Assembly: GCA_947179325.1 (NCBI GenBank)
Contig: CAMXAU010000004.1
Coordinates: 62,001 to 126,000, forward strand
Origin: an uncultured Bacteroidales bacterium
GTDB lineage: Bacteria > Bacteroidota > Bacteroidia > Bacteroidales > UBA932
Direction of reading: 5' to 3'
Length of the DNA stretch: 64,000 nucleotides
Position 1 is the first letter of the stretch; each line of letters opens with the position of its first letter. Shown here piece by piece: positions 42,636 to 50,474 of the stretch. The position numbers were made by a program, and so were the translations under genes. The notes beneath the pieces were generated by a model that was not told the DNA's origin, made no database searches, and worked only from the letters and a program-made list of their open reading frames with translations.

Positions 42636-42675
42636 AAGGGTTGTCCAAGCATTGTTTTGTGACAACCCTTTTTTT
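42636..42675 (+). terminator. Terminator after exbD operon
   Basis: A 10-bp stem AAGGGTTGTC (42636-42645) with GACAACCCTT (42661-42670), a 15-base loop and a run of Ts. Confidence 0.88.
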
Positions 42676-42692
42676 AAATAGCAACAGACGAG

Positions 42693-43859
42693 ATGACAAT
42701 CAAGGGAAAAGCAATATTCGGAGCATTTCTTTATGCAGCGTCAATAATTTGCGGCTGCACCAGGGAGGAAAACACTCAGGCAAAATATATATTTCTTATG
42801 ATAGGCGACGGCATGGGTGCCTCCCATGTTGCCGCAACAGAATCATACCTGTCATACAAGGCAGGAAAAAATGGAGGAGAGCAGCTGACATGCACAACGT
42901 TCCCGGTTTACGGTACATGTACGACGCATTCCGCCAACAAGCACATCACATGCTCATCAGCATCAGGTACAGCGATTGCGACAGGTGTAAAGACCAACAA
43001 CAATATGCTTGGAGTCGACCCGGAGGGCAATCCGCTGAAAAGTATGGCATATGCCCTCAAGGAGCAGGGATACCGCATCGGGATAACATCATCTGTTCCG
43101 GTAAACCATGCGACTCCAGCCGCATTCTACGCGAATTCAAACTCAAGACATGACTACTATAGCATCGCGCTGCAGATTCCGGCCAGCAACTTTGACTTCT
43201 TTGCAGGAAGCGCGCTTATAGACAGAAACGGCGCAGATGGCGACAAGGAGACTATGGATGATGTGCTGGAAAGGGAAGGATATGACGTATGCTATGGCGT
43301 ATCTGAACTGAAAGAAAGCAGCGACACAGACGGAGTAGTGCTGCTTTCGCCAAGCCAAAGGTCAAGAGCCCTTAACTACGAGGTGAAATATGATGAAAAG
43401 GATGACACGTCAGCTGAAGTTCTGCAGGCTGCGATTGATTTCCTCGGAGAGAATGATCCATTCTTCATAATGTACGAGGGCGGGGAGATTGACTGGGCAG
43501 CGCACTCCAATGACCTCAATTCGACAATTGAGTCAATAATGAGGTTTGATGACGCGATAAAGGTTGCATATGAATTCTATCTGAGACACCCTGACGAGAC
43601 ACTTATCATTGTCACAGCGGACCATGAGACAGGCGGCATCGCACTTGGCGGCCAGGCACATCACTACGAGCTTAGGTGGGAGAATCTGGATGCTGACGGA
43701 AAAGACAGTGCTGATGTCAGCAGAGATGTCAACATAGGATGGACATCAGACACCCACACAGGCGGGCCTGTCCCCGTGTTCGCCATAGGCAAAGGAGCAG
43801 AAAGATTCAGCGGCAGGATGGACAATACCGACTTTTACGGCAAAATTGTACTTAAGTAA
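42693..43859 (+). CDS. Alkaline phosphatase, PhoA-type lipoprotein
   Basis: A 388-residue secreted phosphomonoesterase. The signal ends in IICGC, a probable lipidation site (Cys about residue 21). The metal ligands are visible in IFLMIGDGMG (Asp), in MYEGGEIDWAAHSND, and in VTADHETGG and SDTHTGGPVP (His). The nucleophile region is HITCSSASGTAIATG, in which the residue before the catalytic Ser is Cys where Escherichia coli PhoA has Asp. The protein is shorter than E. coli PhoA (~450). It lies between the exbD terminator and the asnS promoter. Confidence 0.87.
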   Translation: MTIKGKAIFGAFLYAASIICGCTREENTQAKYIFLMIGDGMGASHVAATESYLSYKAGKNGGEQLTCTTFPVYGTCTTHSANKHITCSSASGTAIATGVKTNNNMLGVDPEGNPLKSMAYALKEQGYRIGITSSVPVNHATPAAFYANSNSRHDYYSIALQIPASNFDFFAGSALIDRNGADGDKETMDDVLEREGYDVCYGVSELKESSDTDGVVLLSPSQRSRALNYEVKYDEKDDTSAEVLQAAIDFLGENDPFFIMYEGGEIDWAAHSNDLNSTIESIMRFDDAIKVAYEFYLRHPDETLIIVTADHETGGIALGGQAHHYELRWENLDADGKDSADVSRDVNIGWTSDTHTGGPVPVFAIGKGAERFSGRMDNTDFYGKIVLK

Positions 43860-43872
43860 ACATAAATTGAAT

Positions 43873-43880
43873 TATCTTTG
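43873..43880 (+). promoter_or_regulatory. -7 element for asnS-udk-tonB
   Basis: TATCTTTG matches TAnnTTTG, 38 bases before asnS. A TTG lies 24 bases upstream, which is longer than the usual spacing. Confidence 0.5.
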
Positions 43881-43918
43881 TACGATTTTTCCGGAAACGA
43901 TGTTAAAAACTAATTGAA

Positions 43919-45313
43919 ATGAAAGATTTGACCAGAACCAAAGTGAAGGACCTTCTCAGGCTGGAAGCCGGGCAGGAAGTTCTTGCCAAAGGATGGGTAA
44001 GGACTAAAAGAGGGAATAAGAGCGTGGCGTTCATCGCCTTGAATGATGGTTCTACAATAAATAACATACAGATTGTCGCTGATGTAGAGAATTTCAGCGA
44101 TGAACTGCTGAAGAAGATAACAACAGGCGCATGTATCGGTGTGCGCGGAGAACTGGTGCAGTCCCTCGGAAGCGGACAGGCGGTTGAGATCCAGGCCAGG
44201 GAAATAGAAATCTTCGGTGAGGCTGACCCGAACTCATACCCTCTTCAGAAGAAAGGCCACAGCATGGAATATCTTCGCAGCATTGCCCATCTCAGGCCGA
44301 GAACAAATACTTTCGGTGCAGTACTGAGGATTAGGCACGCGATGGCATTTGCAATACACAAATATTTCAACGATAAAGGATTTGTCTATCTGCATACACC
44401 ACTCATCACGGCATCTGACTGCGAAGGGGCAGGAGAAATGTTCCAGGTAACGACACTGGACATGGATAATCTGCCACGTACAGAGGAGGGCCGCATTGAC
44501 TACAGCCAGGACTTCTTCGGCAAGCAGACAAGCCTTACAGTAAGCGGACAGCTTGAAGGAGAGCTTGGAGCAATGGCTCTTGGTGAGATATACACCTTCG
44601 GACCGACTTTCCGTGCAGAGAACTCAAATACTCCACGCCATCTTGCCGAATTCTGGATGATAGAGCCGGAGATGGCCTTCTACGAGATTGAGGACAACAT
44701 GAACCTTGCAGAGGATTTCATCAAGTCCCTGGTAAGGTATGCGCTTGAAAACTGCAAAGACGACCTCAGATTCCTGAATGACATGTTCGACAAGGAACTT
44801 ATAGAAAGACTTGAAAGTGTTGTTGATACAAAGTTCGTCAGGTTGACATACACTGAGGGTATAAAGATACTTGAGGAATCCGGAGAGAAATTCGAGTTCC
44901 CTGTAAGCTGGGGCGTTGACCTGCAGAGCGAGCATGAGAGATATCTTGTAGAGAAGCATTTCCGCAAGCCTGTCATCATGACCGACTACCCTAAGGACAT
45001 TAAGGCGTTCTACATGAAGCAGAATGAGGACGGCAAGACTGTCCGTGGAATGGACGTCCTGTTCCCTAAGATCGGCGAGATAATCGGTGGCTCAGAAAGG
45101 GAATCATCACTTGCCAAGCTTGAGGCTCGCATAGATGAAATCGGAATGAGCAGGGATACACTTGGCTGGTATCTTGATACACGCCGTTTCGGATCTGCGC
45201 CACACAGCGGCTTCGGCCTAGGCTTCGAGCGCCTGCTGCTCTTTGTGACCGGAATGAGCAATATCAGGGATGTCATTCCTTTCCCAAGGACTCCAAAGAA
45301 TGCTGAATATTAA
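43919..45313 (+). CDS. asnS: Asparaginyl-tRNA synthetase
   Basis: A 464-residue class IIb synthetase. The N-terminal OB-fold ([30 protein letters not shown]) binds the anticodon. Motif 2 is in [30 protein letters not shown], and motif 3 is in [27 protein letters not shown]. The sequence [18 protein letters not shown] and the Asn-type HLAEFWM context support AsnRS rather than AspRS. It leads an operon with udk (16 bases) and tonB. Confidence 0.93.
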   Translation: MKDLTRTKVKDLLRLEAGQEVLAKGWVRTKRGNKSVAFIALNDGSTINNIQIVADVENFSDELLKKITTGACIGVRGELVQSLGSGQAVEIQAREIEIFGEADPNSYPLQKKGHSMEYLRSIAHLRPRTNTFGAVLRIRHAMAFAIHKYFNDKGFVYLHTPLITASDCEGAGEMFQVTTLDMDNLPRTEEGRIDYSQDFFGKQTSLTVSGQLEGELGAMALGEIYTFGPTFRAENSNTPRHLAEFWMIEPEMAFYEIEDNMNLAEDFIKSLVRYALENCKDDLRFLNDMFDKELIERLESVVDTKFVRLTYTEGIKILEESGEKFEFPVSWGVDLQSEHERYLVEKHFRKPVIMTDYPKDIKAFYMKQNEDGKTVRGMDVLFPKIGEIIGGSERESSLAKLEARIDEIGMSRDTLGWYLDTRRFGSAPHSGFGLGFERLLLFVTGMSNIRDVIPFPRTPKNAEY

Positions 45314-45329
45314 TATTTAAATCTGTATT

Positions 45330-45953
45330 ATGCTGATAATCGGAATTGCCGGAGGCTCAGGCTCAGGAAAGACAACCGTAGTTAACGCGATCGTAGAACA
45401 GCTTAAGGACCGTGTTGTGGTGATACCACAGGACTCCTACTACAAGGACTCAAGCCACCTGAGCGACGAGGAAAAGAAATACGTGAATTTCGACCATCCG
45501 GATTCAATTGATTTCAAGCTTCTGACGACCCAGCTCAAGCAGCTCAAGGAAGGACAAAGCATAGAGCAGCCTGTATATTCATATATAACATGCTCCCGCT
45601 CAAAGACAGAGACCATCACTGTAAACCCGGCTGAGGTAATCATAATTGAGGGTATCCTCATCTTTACATGCCAGGAACTGCGTAAGCAGATGGATATAAA
45701 GCTGTTTGTAGATGCAGATGACGATGACAGGCTCATGAGGGTAATGGCAAGGGACATTATAGAACGCGGAAAGACGGTTGAGACTGTTATCGAAAGGTAC
45801 AGCAAGACTGTCAAGCCTATGTATCTCCAGTTCATTGAACCAAGCAAAAGGTACGCTGACATCATCATTCCGCAAGGAGGCCACAACCAGGTGGCAATCG
45901 ACATCCTCATAGCAACCATTGAGAAATCATTGGGAAACACCAGCGCAGACTAA
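45330..45953 (+). CDS. udk: Uridine kinase
   Basis: A 207-residue P-loop kinase that phosphorylates uridine and cytidine in salvage. Walker A is GIAGGSGSGKTTVV (residues 5-18). Substrate motifs are IPQDSYYKDSSHL, FDHPDSIDFKLL, YSYITCSRSKTETI and the EGILIFTCQELR block; DADDDDRLMRVMARDIIERGKT is the lid region. It lies between asnS and tonB. Its stop is directly followed by the GTG start of the TonB gene. Confidence 0.94.
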   Translation: MLIIGIAGGSGSGKTTVVNAIVEQLKDRVVVIPQDSYYKDSSHLSDEEKKYVNFDHPDSIDFKLLTTQLKQLKEGQSIEQPVYSYITCSRSKTETITVNPAEVIIIEGILIFTCQELRKQMDIKLFVDADDDDRLMRVMARDIIERGKTVETVIERYSKTVKPMYLQFIEPSKRYADIIIPQGGHNQVAIDILIATIEKSLGNTSAD

Positions 45954-46700
45954 GTGAAGCTTAAGGATTTCATAAAAAGAATTACTCCTGAAGATAAGGC
46001 AGGACTATATATCACCGTGATATTTCATCTCACGGTGATTATTGTCTTGCTTATAGTGCAGATCGGTGCTGTCAGCCAGAAGGAGAATTCTTTTGTCCTT
46101 GACTTCTCAAGACAGGAGGAACGTGAAAGGCTGGCTGAGGAGGAAGCTTTCAAGGAAAATATAAGCCGCCATATAGATGAACTTCTCAAGGCTGCTGCAA
46201 CCCAGCAGCGCACTTCAATCCGGAATATAGCTGTAGATGCCTCCAGCAGCCAGTTAAAGGACGACAGGGGCACTGATGCCGATCAGCTGTACAAAGATGC
46301 CGAGAGGCTCGCAAAAGAGCTTGCAGGAGGGAAACAGGCCATAGAGGAGGACGCACGCGAAGAGACCGTAGACATGTCCGGTCACAAACCAAAGGAAAAC
46401 AGCAATACAAAGGAATATAAAGGGCCTTCTGTTGTATCATATACTCTCGACGGACGCAAGGCAAGCCATCTGAAGATACCGGCATACAGATGTATGGGAG
46501 AAGGCGACGTCACGGTGACAATCACTGTTGACACTCATGGGAATGTAATTGATGCAAAGGTGAATGAGTCTGTGTCCTCAAAAGACAGATGCCTTCAGGA
46601 CTTCGCAAAGAGATCCGCACGTCTTTCTAAATTCTCGGCCTCCCCCACTGCCCCGTCAAAGCAATATGGGGAAATAGTCTACCGCTTCATCGCCCAGTAG
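45954..46700 (+). CDS. TonB-type energy transducer
   Basis: A 248-residue single-span protein beginning with GTG immediately after the udk stop (no nearer ATG fits). A cytoplasmic start is followed by one membrane helix (ITVIFHLTVIIVLLIVQIGAV) in which a His is embedded, as in TonB. A long charged periplasmic linker precedes the C-terminal TonB domain (GDVTVTITVDTHGNVIDAKVNES...YGEIVYRFIAQ). It would transmit energy from ExbB/ExbD to outer-membrane receptors. It is in the asnS operon rather than beside exbB, which is unusual but seen in related genomes. Confidence 0.82.
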   Translation: MKLKDFIKRITPEDKAGLYITVIFHLTVIIVLLIVQIGAVSQKENSFVLDFSRQEERERLAEEEAFKENISRHIDELLKAAATQQRTSIRNIAVDASSSQLKDDRGTDADQLYKDAERLAKELAGGKQAIEEDAREETVDMSGHKPKENSNTKEYKGPSVVSYTLDGRKASHLKIPAYRCMGEGDVTVTITVDTHGNVIDAKVNESVSSKDRCLQDFAKRSARLSKFSASPTAPSKQYGEIVYRFIAQ

Positions 46701-46722
46701 CATTCAAACGTAAATGCAGACC

Positions 46723-46781
46723 ATAAAGTCAGGCCCTGCAGTCACAGCCACAAGGCTATAGACGGCAGGGCCTGACTTTAT
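46723..46781. terminator. Bidirectional terminator with nested hairpin
   Basis: A perfect 17-bp stem (46723-46739 with 46765-46781) around a 25-base loop that itself folds (AGCC-ACAA-GGCT). It separates the convergent tonB and S41 protease genes, with A/T-rich ends on both sides. Confidence 0.85.
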
Positions 46782-46792
46782 TCTGCACTGGC

Positions 46793-48376
46793 TCAGTCAA
46801 GTGTCGACGGTGATGCCAATGCTATCTTTATGGTCTCGTCAATGTCAAGATAAAAGCGATAGAAGGCCTCTTCACCCAATTTTGAATAGCGGCCGACAAG
46901 AGCCTTTATCTGAGGCATCATGTATGGAGCAGACTCTTCCCATTCCCCTTCCTTAGGCACAACACCCTCGGATTTTGCAAAGGCGAGGAATCTCGAAGCA
47001 AGGTCAAGCTCGGCAAAATAACTTTCCAGACGCTGGAAATCATCTATCTGCGAAAGTCTGTAGCCATACTTGTCAAACATCCATGACGCGAATCTCATCT
47101 GTATTGCCTTCTTGTTGCTGTCAATAAAGAACCTTGTCGCCTTCGTAGTGTCAACCGGGACAAAAATGTCTGGCACTATTCCGCCTCCTCCGTACACTTT
47201 CCTGCCGTCTACAGTATAGTACTCCACGCTTCTGTCTATCCTGATGCTGTCTGCTTCAGTCATCTCACCATGCATATACCTCTCATAGATGTCATATGCA
47301 TAGTCTGGTGAATATGGTTTCTGGATACAGCGTCCGGACGGTGTATAGAAACGTGCAACGGTAAGCCTGATACCTGAACCGTCTGTAAAATTAACAGGCT
47401 CCTGCACAAGCCCCTTTCCGAAAGAGCGGCGTCCGACGATGACTCCCCTGTCGTTATCCTGGATTGCACCGGCAAAGATCTCGCTTGAAGAAGCTGAGGA
47501 CTCATTTATGAGCACCGACAGCTCCACATCTTTCAGCGCCCCGCGGCCATCCGCCTTGAACTCCTCCCTTTTACGGTGAAGCCCTTCCATATAGACAATG
47601 AGGTCGCCCTTCCCAAGAAATTCATTGCAGAGAAGCAATGCCTGGTCAAGATATCCTCCGCTATTGTCACGCAGGTCAAACAGCAGACGGGTCATCCCCT
47701 CCTCCTGCAGTTTCTTGTATGCCTTTACGAACTCCTGATACGTCGTACGCGAAAACTTTGTAAGCCTTATATATCCTGTAGTGTCATTTACCATGAACGC
47801 AGCATCCAGGCTGTTTACAGGTATCTTGTCCCTGGTAATCTCAAAAGGGATGATTGACGACTGCCTGAGCACGGTCACGGCAACCTTTGAACCCGACGGA
47901 CCTTTCATCAGCCTGACCATGGAATCCTGCGGAGTCTTTACACCGGCGATATTCCTGTCATCGACCTTGATAATACGGTCTCCGGCCTTGAGCCCAGCCC
48001 TCTCTGACGGTCCTCCAGGAATCACGCTCAATACAATCGCAGTGTCGTTTGGGACATTGAACTGTATTCCGATTCCCTCGAAATTCCCCGCAAGCTCAGT
48101 CTCCGAGGCTTCAAGCTGGACCGGAGGCAGATATATGGAATGCGGATCCAGCTTTTCAAGCGCGGCTTCCACAGCGGCATCTGTCATGCCCTTGATGTCA
48201 ATCGTGTCGACATAGTTCTTCTCTATCTCCTGGAGAATCAGGTTCAGCTTACGCCAGCGGCTGTAGTCCCCGTCAAGCTTGCCTTTACCCTTTATGCTGA
48301 ACACCAGGGATGCCAGCAATACTCCTATTGCAACCCCAAGGATTGCCGTCCAGACTGCACTATTGTCCTTTTTCAT
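46793..48376 (-). CDS. S41 C-terminal processing peptidase
   Basis: A 527-residue periplasmic serine protease. One N-terminal membrane or signal helix (VWTAILGVAIGVLLASLVFSI) is followed by a PDZ domain (residues ~85-160, GIGIQFNVPNDTAIVLSVIPGGPSERAGLKAGD) and the catalytic domain. The Ser-Lys pair is in NESSASSSEIFAGA and RSFGKGLVQEP. A long C-terminal extension (~130 residues, FFIDSNKKAIQMRFASWMF onward) is typical of the Bacteroidota CtpA group. It is the last of five genes in the ridA operon (3-base gap after the dCMP deaminase gene). Confidence 0.9.
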   Translation of the reverse strand: MKKDNSAVWTAILGVAIGVLLASLVFSIKGKGKLDGDYSRWRKLNLILQEIEKNYVDTIDIKGMTDAAVEAALEKLDPHSIYLPPVQLEASETELAGNFEGIGIQFNVPNDTAIVLSVIPGGPSERAGLKAGDRIIKVDDRNIAGVKTPQDSMVRLMKGPSGSKVAVTVLRQSSIIPFEITRDKIPVNSLDAAFMVNDTTGYIRLTKFSRTTYQEFVKAYKKLQEEGMTRLLFDLRDNSGGYLDQALLLCNEFLGKGDLIVYMEGLHRKREEFKADGRGALKDVELSVLINESSASSSEIFAGAIQDNDRGVIVGRRSFGKGLVQEPVNFTDGSGIRLTVARFYTPSGRCIQKPYSPDYAYDIYERYMHGEMTEADSIRIDRSVEYYTVDGRKVYGGGGIVPDIFVPVDTTKATRFFIDSNKKAIQMRFASWMFDKYGYRLSQIDDFQRLESYFAELDLASRFLAFAKSEGVVPKEGEWEESAPYMMPQIKALVGRYSKLGEEAFYRFYLDIDETIKIALASPSTLD

Positions 48377-48379
48377 CTG

Positions 48380-48784
48380 TTAATCCTCTTTTTCAACCTC
48401 AATTCCGGCCTTGCGGAGAAGGTCCACGCCATCTGTAAGACGATACTCGTCCCTATAGACGACCCTCTTTATACCGGCCTGTATTATAAGCTTGGAACAT
48501 TCTATACACGGAGCTGCCGTCACATAAAGTGTCGAATCTTTGCTGCTGTTGCCAGACTGGGCTACTTTCGTGATGGCATTGGCCTCAGCATGAAGCACAT
48601 ATGGCTTTGTCACGCCATTCTCATCTTCACATATGTTCTCAAATCCGGACGGAGTACCGTTGTACCCGTCCGAAATGATCATCCTGTCTTTCACTATAAG
48701 TGCCCCCACCTGGCGTCTCTTGCAATATGAATTGCGTGCCCAGATTGCGGCCATGTCCATATAGCTGTGGTCAAATTTCTCCAT
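48380..48784 (-). CDS. dCMP deaminase
   Basis: A 134-residue zinc-dependent deaminase of the dCMP/ComEB type. The zinc-binding His and catalytic Glu are in HAEANAI, and the two zinc Cys are in PCIECSKLII. Substrate-side motifs include SYMDMAAIWARNSYCKRRQVGALIV and DGYNGTPSGFEN, characteristic of dCMP deaminases, which supply dUMP for thymidylate synthesis. It lies 9 bases after the acyl-CoA ligase gene. Confidence 0.9.
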   Translation of the reverse strand: MEKFDHSYMDMAAIWARNSYCKRRQVGALIVKDRMIISDGYNGTPSGFENICEDENGVTKPYVLHAEANAITKVAQSGNSSKDSTLYVTAAPCIECSKLIIQAGIKRVVYRDEYRLTDGVDLLRKAGIEVEKED

Positions 48785-48793
48785 TGCAATGCT

Positions 48794-50452
48794 TTAGTTT
48801 CTCTGGTAGAGATAACGCTTGATACTTCTCTTAGGTGTCCTTTCAAAGTCTTCCGGCAGAATCTCGATCTTCTTGATCCTTGCATAGTTCGGAAGCTCCT
48901 TGTTGGCCTCTACAAGAGACTCATTAAGGTTCTTCTCGAGTGCCTCACGGTCAAGCCCGTCAATTTCACCCTGATGGAAGTCCGGATAAATGAGCAGTGT
49001 CAATGCACCCTCTTCCTCAATGACGAGGGAATCAATGACATAAGGCATATTGTTGGTCACGCATTCTATCTCCTCCGGATAGATGTTCTGGCCCGACGGT
49101 CCGAGAATCATGCACTTTGAACGTCCGCGCAGGAACAGGTATCCGTCTTCATCTATTACACCCATGTCGCCTGTACGGAACCAGCCGTCTTCCGTAAATA
49201 CGGCGGCTGTAGCCTCTTCATTCTTGTAATATCCAAGAAAGACATTGGCACCTTTGACAAGCACCTCACCAGGAATATTGCGAGGGTCATCTGAATCAAT
49301 CTTCAGCTCCATCCTTGGGGCAGATTTTCCGCATGAGAACTCCTTTGTAGTCCTCCAGCCGTCATAGGCAAGGATAGGTGCACACTCAGTCATGCCATAT
49401 CCGACAGTATAAGGGAAGTTTATCTTCTTGAAGAAAGACTCCACCTCCTTGTTGAATGCAGCACCGCCGACAATGATCTCCGCAAAACGTCCTCCAAATG
49501 CTGTAACCAGTTCATTGAGTATTTTCTTCTGTATCATCTGGTCAAGAAGAGGCAGTTTCATCATGAACTTGATTCCGTTCTTCTCCAGTACCGGCTTCAG
49601 CTTGCTCTTGTATACCTTCTCGATGATAAGCGGAACGGCAATCACGATGTCCGGCTTGACCTCCGCCAGTGCCTGCATGATGATCTTAGGGCTTGGAACC
49701 CTTGTGAGGAAATGCACATGGGCACCGACTGAAAGTTCAAAAAGAAGCTCGAACATCATTCCATACATATGTGCAGACGGCAGCATGGCCACAACATTTG
49801 AAGTATTGCAAATCTGCGGATGCACCTCCATTGCAAACTTTATATTTGACCACAATGCCCTGTAAGGTATCATGACTCCCTTGGAGAACCCGGATGTCCC
49901 GGAGGTATAGTTTATAAGTGCCAGCTCATCTGGCTTGTCCTCATAGTAATCTATGCTTTCCGGTGTAAAGTTCATAGGATATTTCTTGCCGAAAAGTTCA
50001 TTGAGATGCTCCCTCACCTCCCTTATCTCCTCTGTCTTCGCATAAAGGAGAGAGAAGGTGTTTATCTGCACCACTGCACTGAGGTTAGGCATTTCCGTCT
50101 CTGTAAGCCCCTCCCAGACAACATCATCGACAAACAGTATCTTCGCCTCGGAATGATTTACAAGATGATGTACATTGCCCGGCTTGAACTCATGGAGAAT
50201 AGGGACAGGAACAGCACCGTATGTCAGTGCAGAAAGGAACGATACGCCCCAGTTCGCCTGGTTACGTGAGCAGATTGCAATCTTGTCTCCCTTGACAAGC
50301 CCGCAATGCTCATATATGATGTGCATCTTTGCAATCCGGCGTGCGACATCCCTGTAGTGAAGTGTTACTCCCTGGTAATTGGAGAGGGCCGGACGGTCCC
50401 AGTTCTCCCTCAGGCTTTTCTCATAAATCTTGTTTACTGACTGATATTCCAT
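48794..50452 (-). CDS. AMP-forming long-chain acyl-CoA synthetase (FadD type)
   Basis: A 552-residue adenylate-forming ligase. The P-loop-like signature is LINYTSGTSGFSKGVMIP (~residue 185), the A5 motif is VGYGMTECAPIL, the A7/A8 motifs are WFRTGDMGVIDEDGYLFLRGRSK, and the catalytic Lys region is RTPKRSIKRY near the end. It activates fatty acids as acyl-AMP then acyl-CoA. Substrate chain length is not deducible. It lies between the unknown 761-residue gene and the dCMP deaminase gene in a single operon. Confidence 0.88.
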   Translation of the reverse strand: MEYQSVNKIYEKSLRENWDRPALSNYQGVTLHYRDVARRIAKMHIIYEHCGLVKGDKIAICSRNQANWGVSFLSALTYGAVPVPILHEFKPGNVHHLVNHSEAKILFVDDVVWEGLTETEMPNLSAVVQINTFSLLYAKTEEIREVREHLNELFGKKYPMNFTPESIDYYEDKPDELALINYTSGTSGFSKGVMIPYRALWSNIKFAMEVHPQICNTSNVVAMLPSAHMYGMMFELLFELSVGAHVHFLTRVPSPKIIMQALAEVKPDIVIAVPLIIEKVYKSKLKPVLEKNGIKFMMKLPLLDQMIQKKILNELVTAFGGRFAEIIVGGAAFNKEVESFFKKINFPYTVGYGMTECAPILAYDGWRTTKEFSCGKSAPRMELKIDSDDPRNIPGEVLVKGANVFLGYYKNEEATAAVFTEDGWFRTGDMGVIDEDGYLFLRGRSKCMILGPSGQNIYPEEIECVTNNMPYVIDSLVIEEEGALTLLIYPDFHQGEIDGLDREALEKNLNESLVEANKELPNYARIKKIEILPEDFERTPKRSIKRYLYQRN

Positions 50453-50474
50453 AATAGGTGTTTTGCTAAAAATC

